A DNA stretch of 64,000 nucleotides from Desulfospira joergensenii DSM 10085. Its GTDB lineage: Bacteria > Desulfobacterota > Desulfobacteria > Desulfobacterales > Desulfobacteraceae. Both the position numbers and the translations under genes were made by a program. Shown piece after piece: positions 10,266 through 19,159 of the stretch (the first letter of the stretch is position 1; the number at the start of each line of letters is the position of its first letter). The notes under the pieces were generated by a model. It searched no databases and was not told the DNA's origin. It saw only the letters and a program-made list of their open reading frames with translations. The stretch covers positions 1,302,001 through 1,366,000 of the forward strand of contig NZ_ATUG01000002.1 in the NCBI RefSeq assembly GCF_000420085.1, read 5' to 3'.

Positions 10266-11153
10266 ATGGAACTTGCAGTGAAAAATGACCGAATGGAAAA
10301 GATCAGCCGGACAGAACAAACCCTGCTTGAAAGACATCCGGCACTGGAAAATGTGATCCGGCCTTTTGCAGGGGTGTTCCGGGAAAAAGCCGGCCTGGTG
10401 GAACGCCTCAAGGAAAAAGTGAATTGTGAAATGACGGTTTCGGACAAACCCCTGGCCCTGGAACTCGATGCCTTCCCGTCCCAGGCCTCTGTCATGGCGG
10501 CCCGGGAGATCATCATTGCCCTAAAACAAAATTTTCCGGCTCTGGAACCAGGTCTTTATCAACTGGAAACAAAAATGGGCAGTATGGATTTTTCCCGCCT
10601 TTGCAAGGCGTATCTTGAAAAGGGGGCGGATGCGGCGGCCGAATATGCCCAGGACCTTGATATCCCGGCGGATAGTCTGGAACTGGTCACAAGGTTCTGC
10701 CTTTCCGCTTTGCTGGAAGCCATGTTTTCAGGAAGGCCGATCAATGGACAACCTTCTCAGACCCATTGCCCGGTATGCGGTTCTCTTCCTTCCATCAGTT
10801 ACCTTGACCGGGTACCGGATAATCAATCCGAGTTTCTGACCGGGGGCGGGGGAATGAGGTTCTTTCACTGCTCTTTATGCGGCCATGACTTCAAGACCCA
10901 CCGGATATTCTGTCCGGTCTGCCACACAGAGGATCCGGAACAGCTGCGATACTATAAGGCAGACAAAGAAAGCGGCGAGCGAGTGGATGCCTGCCTCAAC
11001 TGCAATACTTACCTGCCTTCCATCGACCTGCGCAAATCCGACGGCATCATGGATTTGGACACGGCGGCCCTGGGGCTCCTGCATCTGGACATATTGGCAA
11101 GACAAAAAGGATATCAGCCCTTAACCTGGACCCCTTGGAACCGAATGGAGTGA
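10266..11153 (+). CDS. fdhE: Formate dehydrogenase accessory protein FdhE
   Basis: A 295-residue cytoplasmic protein needed for maturation of Tat-exported formate dehydrogenases. The C-terminal half carries the four CXXC pairs of the family (CPVCGS, CSLCGH, CPVCHT, CLNCNT), which bind iron or rubredoxin-like metal. CAGGAG lies 7 bases before ATG 10266. It is the third gene of the FDH operon, which agrees with the selenocysteine catalytic subunit being Tat-exported. The N-terminal half (1-160) is helical and less conserved. Confidence 0.92.
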   Translation: MELAVKNDRMEKISRTEQTLLERHPALENVIRPFAGVFREKAGLVERLKEKVNCEMTVSDKPLALELDAFPSQASVMAAREIIIALKQNFPALEPGLYQLETKMGSMDFSRLCKAYLEKGADAAAEYAQDLDIPADSLELVTRFCLSALLEAMFSGRPINGQPSQTHCPVCGSLPSISYLDRVPDNQSEFLTGGGGMRFFHCSLCGHDFKTHRIFCPVCHTEDPEQLRYYKADKESGERVDACLNCNTYLPSIDLRKSDGIMDLDTAALGLLHLDILARQKGYQPLTWTPWNRME

Positions 11154-11164
11154 CAAAGCGGTTG

Positions 11165-11250
11165 TGCCGTTTCCCCTGGAACCTGGAATCCCGGTTTGGG
11201 GAGCCAGGTAAAAACAATTGATAATTAAAAATTGAGGATGCTCCGCGTCT
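11165..11250 (+). repeat. Remnant of a gpt 3' end plus its downstream sequence
   Basis: The stretch GGAATCCCGGTTTGGGGAGC, then AATTGATAATTAAAAATTG and GAGGATGCT, closely matches the end of gpt and its 3' flank at 33059-33130 in the same order. It is a decayed partial duplication, not a gene. Confidence 0.5.
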
Positions 11251-11251
11251 T

Positions 11252-12775
11252 TTAGATTCGTGCCCCCGGTTTTAGAGGTTCATAGGTATCCAGCTGGAGA
11301 TGATCACGGGCCTGGGCCGGGACGTGGGTCATCAAATTGCTGAAGAGCACATGGCTTTTTGAAATGTCTGCAATGGTCGGGGTGCCCATCAAGCGCATCA
11401 CCATGGTCAATTCGTCTTTGAAAAGCGAGCACATCCTTTCCACTCCCTCCTGACCGTAAGCGGCAAGGCTGTAGAGAACCGGCCGCCCGATGCCGACCGC
11501 AGTCGCACCCAGGGCCAGGGCTTTGAAGATATCACTGCCCCGTCGAATGCCGCCATCTATGAACACCTCGAAATTCGAGCGCCAATTCGAGTCATTTTCA
11601 TCCAGCGCGGCAATAGCTTCGGGCAGGATTTCGATTGCCGACCTGGCCGTATCCAGTTGCCTGCCCCCATGGTTTGACAGAACAACTCCGGCACAGCCCA
11701 TCTGATAGGCCATCACCGTGTCGAGTCCGCAGCCGACACCTTTTAAAATAATCGGCATTGAGGTGATGCCTTTGAGCCAGGTGATATCGTCCCAGCATAG
11801 GCTCGGGTCAATGAATTCACTGATGGCCCGGGCAACGCCCTCACTGCGTTTGACCTCATCCCCTTTCTGGACATCAGTGCTTTTGGTGAATTTGTTGCGC
11901 ATATCCTTTTCACGGCGCCCCAGCTGCGGCGCATCTACCGTGACAAATATCGCTTTGACCCCGCCTTCCTCCAGCTGCCTGACATACTCCTCTGTACGCT
12001 CTCTTTTCGTATTTACATACAATTGGCCAAACTGAACCTGACCGGGCTGACGGACTTTCAGCATCTCATCCAGCGGAAAAGAGGACAGGGTGGGCAGCAT
12101 GTAAATTGTATCTGAGCTCGCAGCGGCCCGTGAAATTGCCAGCTCGCCAGACTCGTTGGCCAGCTTGCCCAGGGCAGTTGCACTGAAATAGAGGGGCAGA
12201 GAAGATTTTACCCCAAGTATGGAAGTGGTCATATCAATCTCTTTTACATTGACCAGTATGCGGGGTTTAAACCAGATGCGTTGAAACGCGGTGTGGTTTT
12301 CCCGCAGGGTGATTTCATCATCACCCCCCGATGAATAGTAGCCCCACCCCTCCTCCGTCATTGTCCTTGCGGCGACGCTTTCAAAGTCAAAGGTATTCAG
12401 CATGGCGTCGATGGGGGGCTTTTCCCATGGCTGATCCTGCGGGACCCCGCTTCCTGACGGTGCAGACGGCGGTTTCTGACCCCTGGGCGGCGCTTTTTCC
12501 TTCCCGGCCACCACATGCCTGGCCGGGTCGACCGTGTCCATATCGACGACTCCGACACAGGCTTCCGGGGAAAGGAGTCGTTCGGGAATATCCTTGGGAT
12601 GCACATTGTTGAACAGGTTGGACACATCCTTACCGGCGTTGTTGGTGATTATCGGCGATCCTCCGGGATGCTCCTGTTGAAAAACAGATAAATCATACAC
12701 CTTGCCGTTTATTACAACCCAACAGTCGTCAGGGGTATTGTGACCTTCCACTTCCTGCATGGTAATCTTTCGCAT
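11252..12775 (-). CDS. Flavocytochrome b2-like FMN-dependent alpha-hydroxyacid dehydrogenase
   Basis: A 507-residue two-domain protein that oxidises an L-2-hydroxyacid, most likely L-lactate, to the 2-oxoacid. Residues 1-80 form a cytochrome b5 domain with haem ligands H36 (EHPGG) and H59, spaced 23 apart as in yeast Cyb2. After a Pro/Gly-rich linker (90-120), the FMN TIM barrel carries the conserved Tyr pair (GWGYYSSGGDDE), Y253, K345, catalytic H369 (SNHGG) and R372. The residue numbers nearly equal those of the yeast enzyme. No mitochondrial presequence or signal peptide is seen, so it is cytoplasmic. The gene stands alone. The b5 fusion is typical of fungi and rare in anaerobic bacteria, so acquisition by transfer is possible. 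The electron acceptor is unknown. Confidence 0.88.
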   Translation of the reverse strand: MRKITMQEVEGHNTPDDCWVVINGKVYDLSVFQQEHPGGSPIITNNAGKDVSNLFNNVHPKDIPERLLSPEACVGVVDMDTVDPARHVVAGKEKAPPRGQKPPSAPSGSGVPQDQPWEKPPIDAMLNTFDFESVAARTMTEEGWGYYSSGGDDEITLRENHTAFQRIWFKPRILVNVKEIDMTTSILGVKSSLPLYFSATALGKLANESGELAISRAAASSDTIYMLPTLSSFPLDEMLKVRQPGQVQFGQLYVNTKRERTEEYVRQLEEGGVKAIFVTVDAPQLGRREKDMRNKFTKSTDVQKGDEVKRSEGVARAISEFIDPSLCWDDITWLKGITSMPIILKGVGCGLDTVMAYQMGCAGVVLSNHGGRQLDTARSAIEILPEAIAALDENDSNWRSNFEVFIDGGIRRGSDIFKALALGATAVGIGRPVLYSLAAYGQEGVERMCSLFKDELTMVMRLMGTPTIADISKSHVLFSNLMTHVPAQARDHLQLDTYEPLKPGARI

Positions 12776-13854
12776 AGTCGTAAACCTCGGTCTTTTGTTT
12801 TGATTGTCCTGCTCCTTTTTTCATTCAAGAGATTTAAATTACAGCGATTTGATGCGGCTGTCAAACTGCACGGCGTGAGGATCGCCGTAATAGTGAGAAG
12901 GAAAATTCAAGGAATACCATTATCCGATTACGCAGACGAAGCCCTAAATTTCGTGATCTTCCTGTGCTTCGTGGTTTCCTGTTTTTTTGTACCAAGAAGA
13001 GCGTGAAGGCCACGAAGAAGAGTTGTTCTTCACGGCACTAAAAAACCTGGAATTTGCGAGAATCTGGTTTGGACGGGGGGAGATTCGGATCGGGAGTCCG
13101 GCCCGGGTAAGGTGCAGCTCCGCAGGGTTTACGATTACCACAGTCTCTATCATCCCAGATATTTCCTGACATTTTGAATGTTCTGGAAAAGAAGCATGTG
13201 ATGATGGTTGTATTGTTGATCGCAAATCTCGAAATCCAAAATGTCACCCTCCGGGCGAACCGTTTTTACCTCATCTGCGTCGTTACAGGTCGGTCGCGGT
13301 ATGAAGACTACAGCTTTCCGACCCGTGCCTTGCATCTGAAGCAAAAACACTTCGTGAAATATCAGGGGTAAGCCGCTCCGCAAAAGGCGAAAACTCGCAT
13401 CCGCTCAAACTGTTCACCTTTTTAGCTCCACGCCATGAAGAGTCTGTAAAGCAATCGAACCCGATGTCTCCGCCTGCACCCCACCCAGGCCTCATGGAGA
13501 GTGCGTTTGGCCATAGTATGTTATAGGTTAGATAATTAGTTACACTGTCCCCGGAATTCGGAACAGGATAATTAGTCGTGATTTTGGCTATCAGCCAAGA
13601 TTACTTCTGCCAGTCCTGCCATTTTGGAATTTAGTGTGACACAGGTTTAATACCATCATTGTGCTCTACTAAAAAATCCGGAATGATAGCAATCAGGCAT
13701 GGAGCGATACACGGAATATTGCTCACCGGTTTGATGATTTAAAAAGTGCGGACGTACAGGGATAGTCTTGGGTTGTTCATTCGTTTGAAAAACAGAGCGC
13801 ATCCCGGAGGTAGTCCACGCAATCAGATAAGGGGTGATGTATAGTGCAATAATC
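12776..13854. other. Long intergenic region with dispersed repeats, no gene seen
   Basis: About 1.1 kb without a convincing gene. Near 12965-13020 a palindromic block (CTTCGTGG ... CCACGAAG) repeats the sequence type seen near 118-133. Near 13330-13365 another block matches 150-175. Short open frames here have no recognisable motif. The stretch 13500-13850 looks like decayed insertion-sequence flank. Confidence 0.5.
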
Positions 13855-15409
13855 AACGGGCTGTTGCCCAAACACCCCAATTAAATATTGATCGCAACCA
13901 TCTGTATTGATAAGATAAAACAAAAATATATGGAGAGTTTCTTATCATGATGGGCAAGCAAACCCAGGCCGAACCTAAACTCTTTTATGATCGTATAAGC
14001 ATAGAAGAAAGAATCTGTCCCAATCATCCACTCAGAGCAATTAGTGAAACAATCAATTTCAATTTTGTCTATGATGAGGTTGAACACTGTTATGGCTCAA
14101 ACGGCAATGTATCGGTTCCTCCGCCGGTGATCCTTAAGATGATGTTCCTTTTGTTCTTTTACAATATTCGCTCCGAGCGGGAACTAATGGATACCATTCC
14201 GATTCGTTTGGATTGGATGTGGTTTCTTGGGTATGATTTGGATGACCAGATCCCAAATCACAGTGTGTTAAGTAAAGCAAGGAATCGTTGGGGCACTGAG
14301 ATTTTCCAAACTTTTTTTAAGCGTATCGTCATACAATGTGTCCATGAAAACTTGGTAGACGGGAGCAAAATTTTCATGGATGCAAGCCTGGTTCAGGCCG
14401 ATGCATCTAATAATTCTGTAGTAAACCAACAATCCCTTAGACGGTATTTAAATAAAAGCTATCGCAGGTTAGAAAAAAGGTTGGAGCAAGGAGAGAGAAT
14501 AGAACCCAAAGCTGGTAAGGAAAACCGCAAACATATCTCCACCACAGATCCGGATGCCTCAGTCGTGCGTATGGGATCAGGACGTTCAAGGTTAAAATAT
14601 AAGATCCACAGAACTGTGGATGAAAAAGCTGAAATCATAAGGCAATACATGAAGCACACCTTCTAACCGACCTCGTAGATCAACATGATTTAAATACTGG
14701 CAAGGAGACGGATACAGTTGTGACGGACAGTAAATATGGCACGATAGATAACTATCTGGCTTGTTGTGACCGCAACCTTAGTCCTCATTTTGAATCATTA
14801 GAGGCAACCAGTAAAAACAATGGACGGCGCAGAGGGATTTTTCTTCCTTCAGAATTTACATATGATACAGAGAAAGATAGGTTCATCTGTCCGAATGGGA
14901 AACATCTGAAGCGGAGAAAATTTAAAAAGAAACGAAATCATTTTGAATATGCGATATCCGGCAAAGTGTGTAACAAGTGCAACCTGAAAGACCAGTGTAC
15001 ACGCTCCAAATTTGGCAGGACTCTCAAGCGCCATGTCAGACAAGAAGATCTGGATCGAAAGGTAACCCAATCCCAAAGCCAGACATCCAAGGATGATATT
15101 GGCAAAAGACAGCATCTGATGGAGCGCTCTTTTGCCAGAAGTGTTCGATATGGATATAAACGAAGCAGGTGGAGACGGCTGTGGCGGCTCAAAATTCAGG
15201 AATATCTGACGGCTACCATCCAAAATATTATGATTCTTGTCCGGAACGGAAGGAGCAAAGACCGGGCTGTTATGGGCAAAAGCCTGGAGTATTACCCGAA
15301 TTTGGTTAAGATGGTTGAAAAAGTCTGGTCAGCAAATCAGAATAAACATTTATGGAATTCAAGTGAATTATTCATCGGCTTTAGTTGACGCTTTGGGCAA
15401 CAGCCCGTT
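13855..15409 (+). mobile_element. IS1182-like insertion sequence, degenerate
   Basis: Perfect 18-bp terminal inverted repeats, AACGGGCTGTTGCCCAAA at 13855-13872 and its complement at 15392-15409, bound a 1555-bp element with a single frame-shifted transposase. It is no longer autonomous. No clear target duplication was seen. Confidence 0.8.
13947..15388 (+). pseudogene. IS1182-type DDE transposase, frameshifted
   Basis: The N-terminal part (13947 to about 14640) contains the DUF772-like helical domain and the FMDASLVQADASNN strand with the first catalytic Asp, followed by STTDPDASVVR. The remainder continues in another frame from about 14651 (EAHLLTDLVDQHDLNTGKE, then VVTDSKYGT with the second Asp) to 15388, including a CXXC-like insert (CNKCNLKDQC). 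At the junction, about 14636-14655, the stretch that normally links these parts appears shortened, so a small deletion with frameshift is likely. The element probably moved only with help in trans. Confidence 0.8.
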
Positions 15410-15679
15410 AATGGGTGACCCCATGCATACATGACCCCATGCATATAGTAGCAACGTTGGCCAGTAAATTCGGGGGAAAGCAGGAAATACAATAATATAT
15501 TAATCGGCTTTTTGTAGACGGCATTCCGGATCTCAGGATCCCTGCCCTGGCCGATAAAATTAACAAGGTAATATGTTTACACTTGCAATCCTGTCTATAA
15601 TCAGCCTATTTTCAAAGAAATGGATATGCTAAACCACACATCATAATTGTTATATCCTAAACATTAGGAGGATCAAGAT

Positions 15680-16024
15680 ATGAAGAACAGAAAATTAATA
15701 ATGTGGGTAGTGCGCATTCTTAACTTCGTAGCATTCGTGTTGATATTGTCCGCTATCTGTGAAGATGGATTCCCTCCCAAAAGTCCATTTTCATATCCGC
15801 TGTTATTCTCCATTGCGCAGACCGCTTTTTTTGCCTCGGCAGCCGCTCTGCTCATTGCTTTCAGGTGGAATGTTATCGGCGGGGTTGTGTCTATAGCTTG
15901 TCTGGCAATCACGTTTATATTTGTCCTGATATCCAAACAAATCGTGGTGTGGCCGGTCTTCCTCTGCATGATTCCCGGTATTATATACTTGAGTCTGAGC
16001 AGAAAAAAGGAGGCAAACGCCTAA
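15680..16024 (+). CDS. Small four-helix membrane protein in a gene cassette
   Basis: A 114-residue integral membrane protein with four hydrophobic segments (about 8-25, 37-58, 62-83 and 87-106) and a basic C-terminus. It resembles the uncharacterised DUF7670-like small membrane proteins, which I recognise only loosely. AGGAGG lies 8 bases before ATG 15680. Its stop codon lies inside the first core site of an attC-like structure, and GTTATATC lies just upstream (15649-15656), so the gene is packaged as an integron cassette of about 450 bp. Function is unknown. Confidence 0.75.
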   Translation: MKNRKLIMWVVRILNFVAFVLILSAICEDGFPPKSPFSYPLLFSIAQTAFFASAAALLIAFRWNVIGGVVSIACLAITFIFVLISKQIVVWPVFLCMIPGIIYLSLSRKKEANA

Positions 16025-16107
16025 CAAAGCCGCTTGCACACGGATCGCTAAAAGCTGCGCTCGTTCCTCGCTTCGCTTTTAGCGCCCGGTGAAGCGGAGC
16101 GTTATAG
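16019..16107 (+). other. attC-like integron recombination site
   Basis: GCCTAAC (16019-16025) fits the RYYYAAC core. GTTATAG (16101-16107) sits at the opposite core, matching GTTRRRY only in part. Between them are imperfect inverted arms, CCGCTTGCACACGG and CCCGGTGAAGCGG, with unpaired bases, then CGCTAAAAG/CTTTTAGCG. This is the VCR-like organisation of attC hairpins. It directly follows the 114-aa membrane gene. Confidence 0.7.
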
Positions 16108-16113
16108 ATCTGA

Positions 16114-16329
16114 ATGAACAAAATGATAACCAGAAAAAAGGTCAGATTGCCGAATTATAATTATTCGGAGAATGTGTTTTATTCCATCACGATCTGTACA
16201 AAGAACAGAGAAAATATTTTCGGTGATATTCCTACAAAGAAACAGGGGCAGACCTTCATTATTGACAAGATGACACGCGGGAAGCGGAATCTCACGAAAC
16301 ATCTTTTTAGTAAAACGAAAGAGAGGTAA
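16114..16329 (+). pseudogene. Fragment of a REP-associated tyrosine transposase
   Basis: The first 40 codons encode RKKVRLPNYNYSENVFYSIT followed by ICTKNRENIFGDI, the N-terminal strand region of RAYT/IS200-like Y1 transposases. After that the frame loses similarity and stops at 16329. The HUH motif and catalytic tyrosine region are missing. It lies 6 bases beyond the attC-like site, so it is the truncated neighbour into which the cassette or later events inserted. Confidence 0.6.
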
Positions 16330-16332
16330 TAT

Positions 16333-17151
16333 ATGAACGGTAAATATCTTATAAAAATTATTTTCTGCTTTTTATTATTACAAAGTTTTATTGTGCCCAA
16401 TTTATTGATGGCTGATTCTAACGATCAATCACTGTCCGAATCAAAAATAGTTGATAACTCCCCTCAAAATAGAAGAGGTCCTGGATTAAAGGTCGGTACA
16501 ATACAGGGCAGGTCTCATATGATAATTGAAAAGGTCACGAATGAACAGATCCAAAAACAACAAAAAGAGATTGATGATTTCCAGCAAACAAAGGGCATGA
16601 ACGATGAAGAATTAGTATTGATGAAGGCCTATTTAAATGGAGACATGTCCTATAAAGAAATGACAGCCAGGAAAAAAAAGATGTCGGGTGAAGCACCTCA
16701 AATAGACGAAAAGAAAATTAAGGAAAGCCTTAGCATGGAAGGCAAGTCTGATAAAGAGATAGATTATATTATTAAAAAAATATTTCGAGGAGAAGCCGAT
16801 CCGGATGAAGACCAAAAAATGCCTGAAGAAATAAAAGCAGAGACTGATCGGCAGCTTCACACCCTCTGGAAAGAGATGAGAACAGCCTTGTCAAATAATG
16901 ATATTGAAACGGCGATGAGCTGTTTTTCTGAGAAAAGTCAGAATACTTATAGATCTCTCTTTGAGAAGCTACCTCATAAAAAACTTCGTGAACTTGCAGA
17001 GGGCCTCAAAGATCTTCAGCTCATCAAATTTCACTCAGCCAGATATGCTGAATATGATGTACAGGAAACAAGAGATGGAGAGCAGGTATCCTGGATGGTT
17101 GTTTTTATAAAACCACCCTGGGAAAATGATTGGAAAATTAAGTCTTTCTAA
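16333..17151 (+). CDS. Exported hypothetical protein, helical and charged
   Basis: A 272-residue protein with a signal peptide (residues 1-27, cut near LLMA-DSN), so it is periplasmic or outer-membrane facing. The body is rich in Lys, Glu and Gln and predicted helical from about 60 to 180. The last 90 residues (LWKEMRTALSNNDIETAMSC onward) resemble a compact nuclear-transport-factor-like or lipoprotein-type fold, on weak grounds. GAGAGG precedes ATG 16333. Base composition is AT-richer than the core genes, as expected for the accessory zone. I do not recognise the family. Confidence 0.65.
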   Translation: MNGKYLIKIIFCFLLLQSFIVPNLLMADSNDQSLSESKIVDNSPQNRRGPGLKVGTIQGRSHMIIEKVTNEQIQKQQKEIDDFQQTKGMNDEELVLMKAYLNGDMSYKEMTARKKKMSGEAPQIDEKKIKESLSMEGKSDKEIDYIIKKIFRGEADPDEDQKMPEEIKAETDRQLHTLWKEMRTALSNNDIETAMSCFSEKSQNTYRSLFEKLPHKKLRELAEGLKDLQLIKFHSARYAEYDVQETRDGEQVSWMVVFIKPPWENDWKIKSF

Positions 17152-17515
17152 TATTCTTATTTATATTCGTAATCTCAACTTTCACCATTTAAAGACTATG
17201 GCAAGTAGTCGTAAATTTTCAAGAGTATAATGCCAAGCCTCTCGGCATCCGCCTGAACCATGAATAAAAATAAGCTTCATAGGGCCTCTTAATCGCTGTT
17301 GAATATGATTTACAGGAATTCCACAACAATAATTACGATTCTATTTTAGTAGGTTTGGGCAAATAAGCCCTTCTATGCAAGTGAATATATTTTTCGATAA
17401 TGATTCAGGACAGGATGCATAATCATGTTTAAGACGCATGGTTCTCAATCGCCTTATCCACTTCAAGACAGTACTCTTAACAGATAGTCTGGGGTGGTCA
17501 TCCGACTATAAAAAG
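17152..17515. other. AT-rich intergenic region, nothing identified
   Basis: No convincing frame, RNA or repeat is seen between the exported protein gene and the IS4-family element, except the 7-bp target copy TAAAAAG at 17509-17515. Confidence 0.4.
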
Positions 17516-17579
17516 CTCAACTTTCGGTGATTAAAACCAGTCGTATAGAAAATACAACAAACTGAAATCATTATAAAAA

Positions 17580-17653
17580 TTGACGAATTCCACTCCGCAT
17601 GATATGCTTTGTTTACCACTAAACAAACAATCGAAACAAAGGGAATTCGTCAA
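17580..17653 (+). promoter_or_regulatory. Inverted repeat covering the transposase ribosome-binding site
   Basis: TTGACGAATTCC (17580-17591) pairs with GGAATTCGTCAA (17642-17653), which ends one base before the transposase ATG and contains the ribosome-binding site. Folding in read-through transcripts would hide the start site. The second IS copy has the same arrangement. Confidence 0.6.
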
Positions 17654-17654
17654 A

Positions 17655-19031
17655 ATGAATACTACCTTTAACGGTCCACTAAATCAAATCACAAATTCAG
17701 AGCAGCTTGGCGTCCTCAATGAATACTTTGCAAAATTCAAAATAGGCACGCTATTGAACCAATCAGAAATCACTAAAACAAAGGGGGCATCTCCGCTTGC
17801 TATTTTCACAGCCCTTTTCAACCTGGCCTTTTGCAATAAGAATTTGTACCAGGGCATTGTGAGAAACAAAGAAATAGCGGTTGATAAGGACGCTGCCTAC
17901 AATTTTCTGAACACACCAACATTCAACTGGCGGCGGTTTACCTTTCATCTTAGCCGCCGGATTTATTTTATCATCAGAGGTCTTCTTGATGATTCTTCCG
18001 AAGAGGTTCTTATTTTGGACGATTCTACCTATAGCAGAAATCGATCAAAAAAAGTGGAACTGTTATCCCGGGTGTTCGATCACACAAATATGAAGTTTAT
18101 TAAAGGGTTTCGGATGCTGACCCTTGGATGGTCTGACGGCAATAGCTTCCTTGGACTTGATTTTGCCCTTTTATCATCCGCAGAAAAAAAGAATCGGTAC
18201 AATGAAATCAATTCTGAGATTGATAAAAGGACCTGCGGGTACCATCGCCGTCAAGAAGCAGTCACAAAATCTACGGCTCACCTCGTACCGATGGTAAAAA
18301 GAGCCCTTGCTATGGGTGTCCAGGCCAGATATGTCGTGATGGACAATTGGTTTTCGATGCCCTCAGCAATAGCAAGTTTGCGGGAGCACATACAGGTCAT
18401 ATGTATGCTGAGAGATCACCCAAAATGGTATTATGAATATCAAGGCAAAAAACTCAGGCTGTCCGACCTTTACAGGAAATTGAAGAAAAAAAGGGGAAGA
18501 GCAAAGGTCAAAGCCCATGCCGTAGTATCTCTTCCAAACGGTAAACGGGCAAAAATAGTTTTTGTTCCCTGTAATACAAACCGAGGCTGGCTTGCACTAC
18601 TGTCGACAGACTGGGCACTCCCTAATGAAGAAATCATACGGCTGTACGGCAAACGGTGGGATATCGAAGTTTTTTTCAAGATGTGCAAACAACACCTGAA
18701 ACTGGTAAAAGAGGTACAAATCAGGAATTACGATGGTCTGATCGCACACACATCACTTGTATTTGCCAGATATAATCTTCTCAGCCTTTATCAGCGGCAA
18801 TGTATGGATCAGAGGTCGTTTGGAGATCTCTTCAGAGCCTGTAACGATGAGATGACCAATTTGTCTTTTATGGTTTCTTTGGAGCGGATCATGCGCTTAG
18901 CTTTGGTAAAAATTCGGCGACTATTTGATTTTACCGAGCGTATGGTACAGGAGATGCTTGATCAGGTGATGGGTCAGGCTCTAAAATATTTCGGATTTTC
19001 TAATAGACCTAAGGAATTCTTGGGGGTGTAA
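17655..19031 (+). CDS. IS4-family DDE transposase, copy A
   Basis: A 458-residue transposase from ATG 17655, chosen because AAGGGA precedes it. An in-frame ATG 75 bases upstream lies within the 5' arm of a hairpin. The DDE core is visible: LDDSTYSRNRSKKV with the first Asp, VVMDNWFSMPSAI with the second Asp, and the IS4 Y(2)R(3)E(6)K signature in YGKRWDIEVFFKMCK. Five residues differ from copy B over the whole frame: G/D, E/G, A/V, L/F and Q/E, including one next to the YREK motif (MCKQ versus MCKE). The frame is complete, so the element is likely active. Confidence 0.92.
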   Translation: MNTTFNGPLNQITNSEQLGVLNEYFAKFKIGTLLNQSEITKTKGASPLAIFTALFNLAFCNKNLYQGIVRNKEIAVDKDAAYNFLNTPTFNWRRFTFHLSRRIYFIIRGLLDDSSEEVLILDDSTYSRNRSKKVELLSRVFDHTNMKFIKGFRMLTLGWSDGNSFLGLDFALLSSAEKKNRYNEINSEIDKRTCGYHRRQEAVTKSTAHLVPMVKRALAMGVQARYVVMDNWFSMPSAIASLREHIQVICMLRDHPKWYYEYQGKKLRLSDLYRKLKKKRGRAKVKAHAVVSLPNGKRAKIVFVPCNTNRGWLALLSTDWALPNEEIIRLYGKRWDIEVFFKMCKQHLKLVKEVQIRNYDGLIAHTSLVFARYNLLSLYQRQCMDQRSFGDLFRACNDEMTNLSFMVSLERIMRLALVKIRRLFDFTERMVQEMLDQVMGQALKYFGFSNRPKEFLGV

Positions 19032-19159
19032 TTTTACTCCACCGAAAGTTGAGTAAAAAGGAGTCTGGCTGAAGGGTAGTCCTCACCTCAGCTCTTTAAA
19101 TTTTAAATCTAAGGAACGTGCCGTTGAAACGATGTCTATGATATGCACAAAATGGGGTA

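Larger units (their letters stand above)
17516..19053 (+). mobile_element. IS4-family insertion sequence, copy A, intact
   Basis: A 1538-bp element with 14-bp terminal inverted repeats CTCAACTTTCGGTG (17516-17529) and its complement (19040-19053). It is flanked by a 7-bp direct repeat TAAAAAG (17509-17515 and 19054-19060). A nearly identical copy lies inverted at 30325-31862. Confidence 0.92.

Noticed and set aside
13656-13880. Minus-strand 74-aa frame running into the IS1182-like terminal repeat
   Set aside because: It starts inside the IS terminal repeat and shows no recognisable domain.
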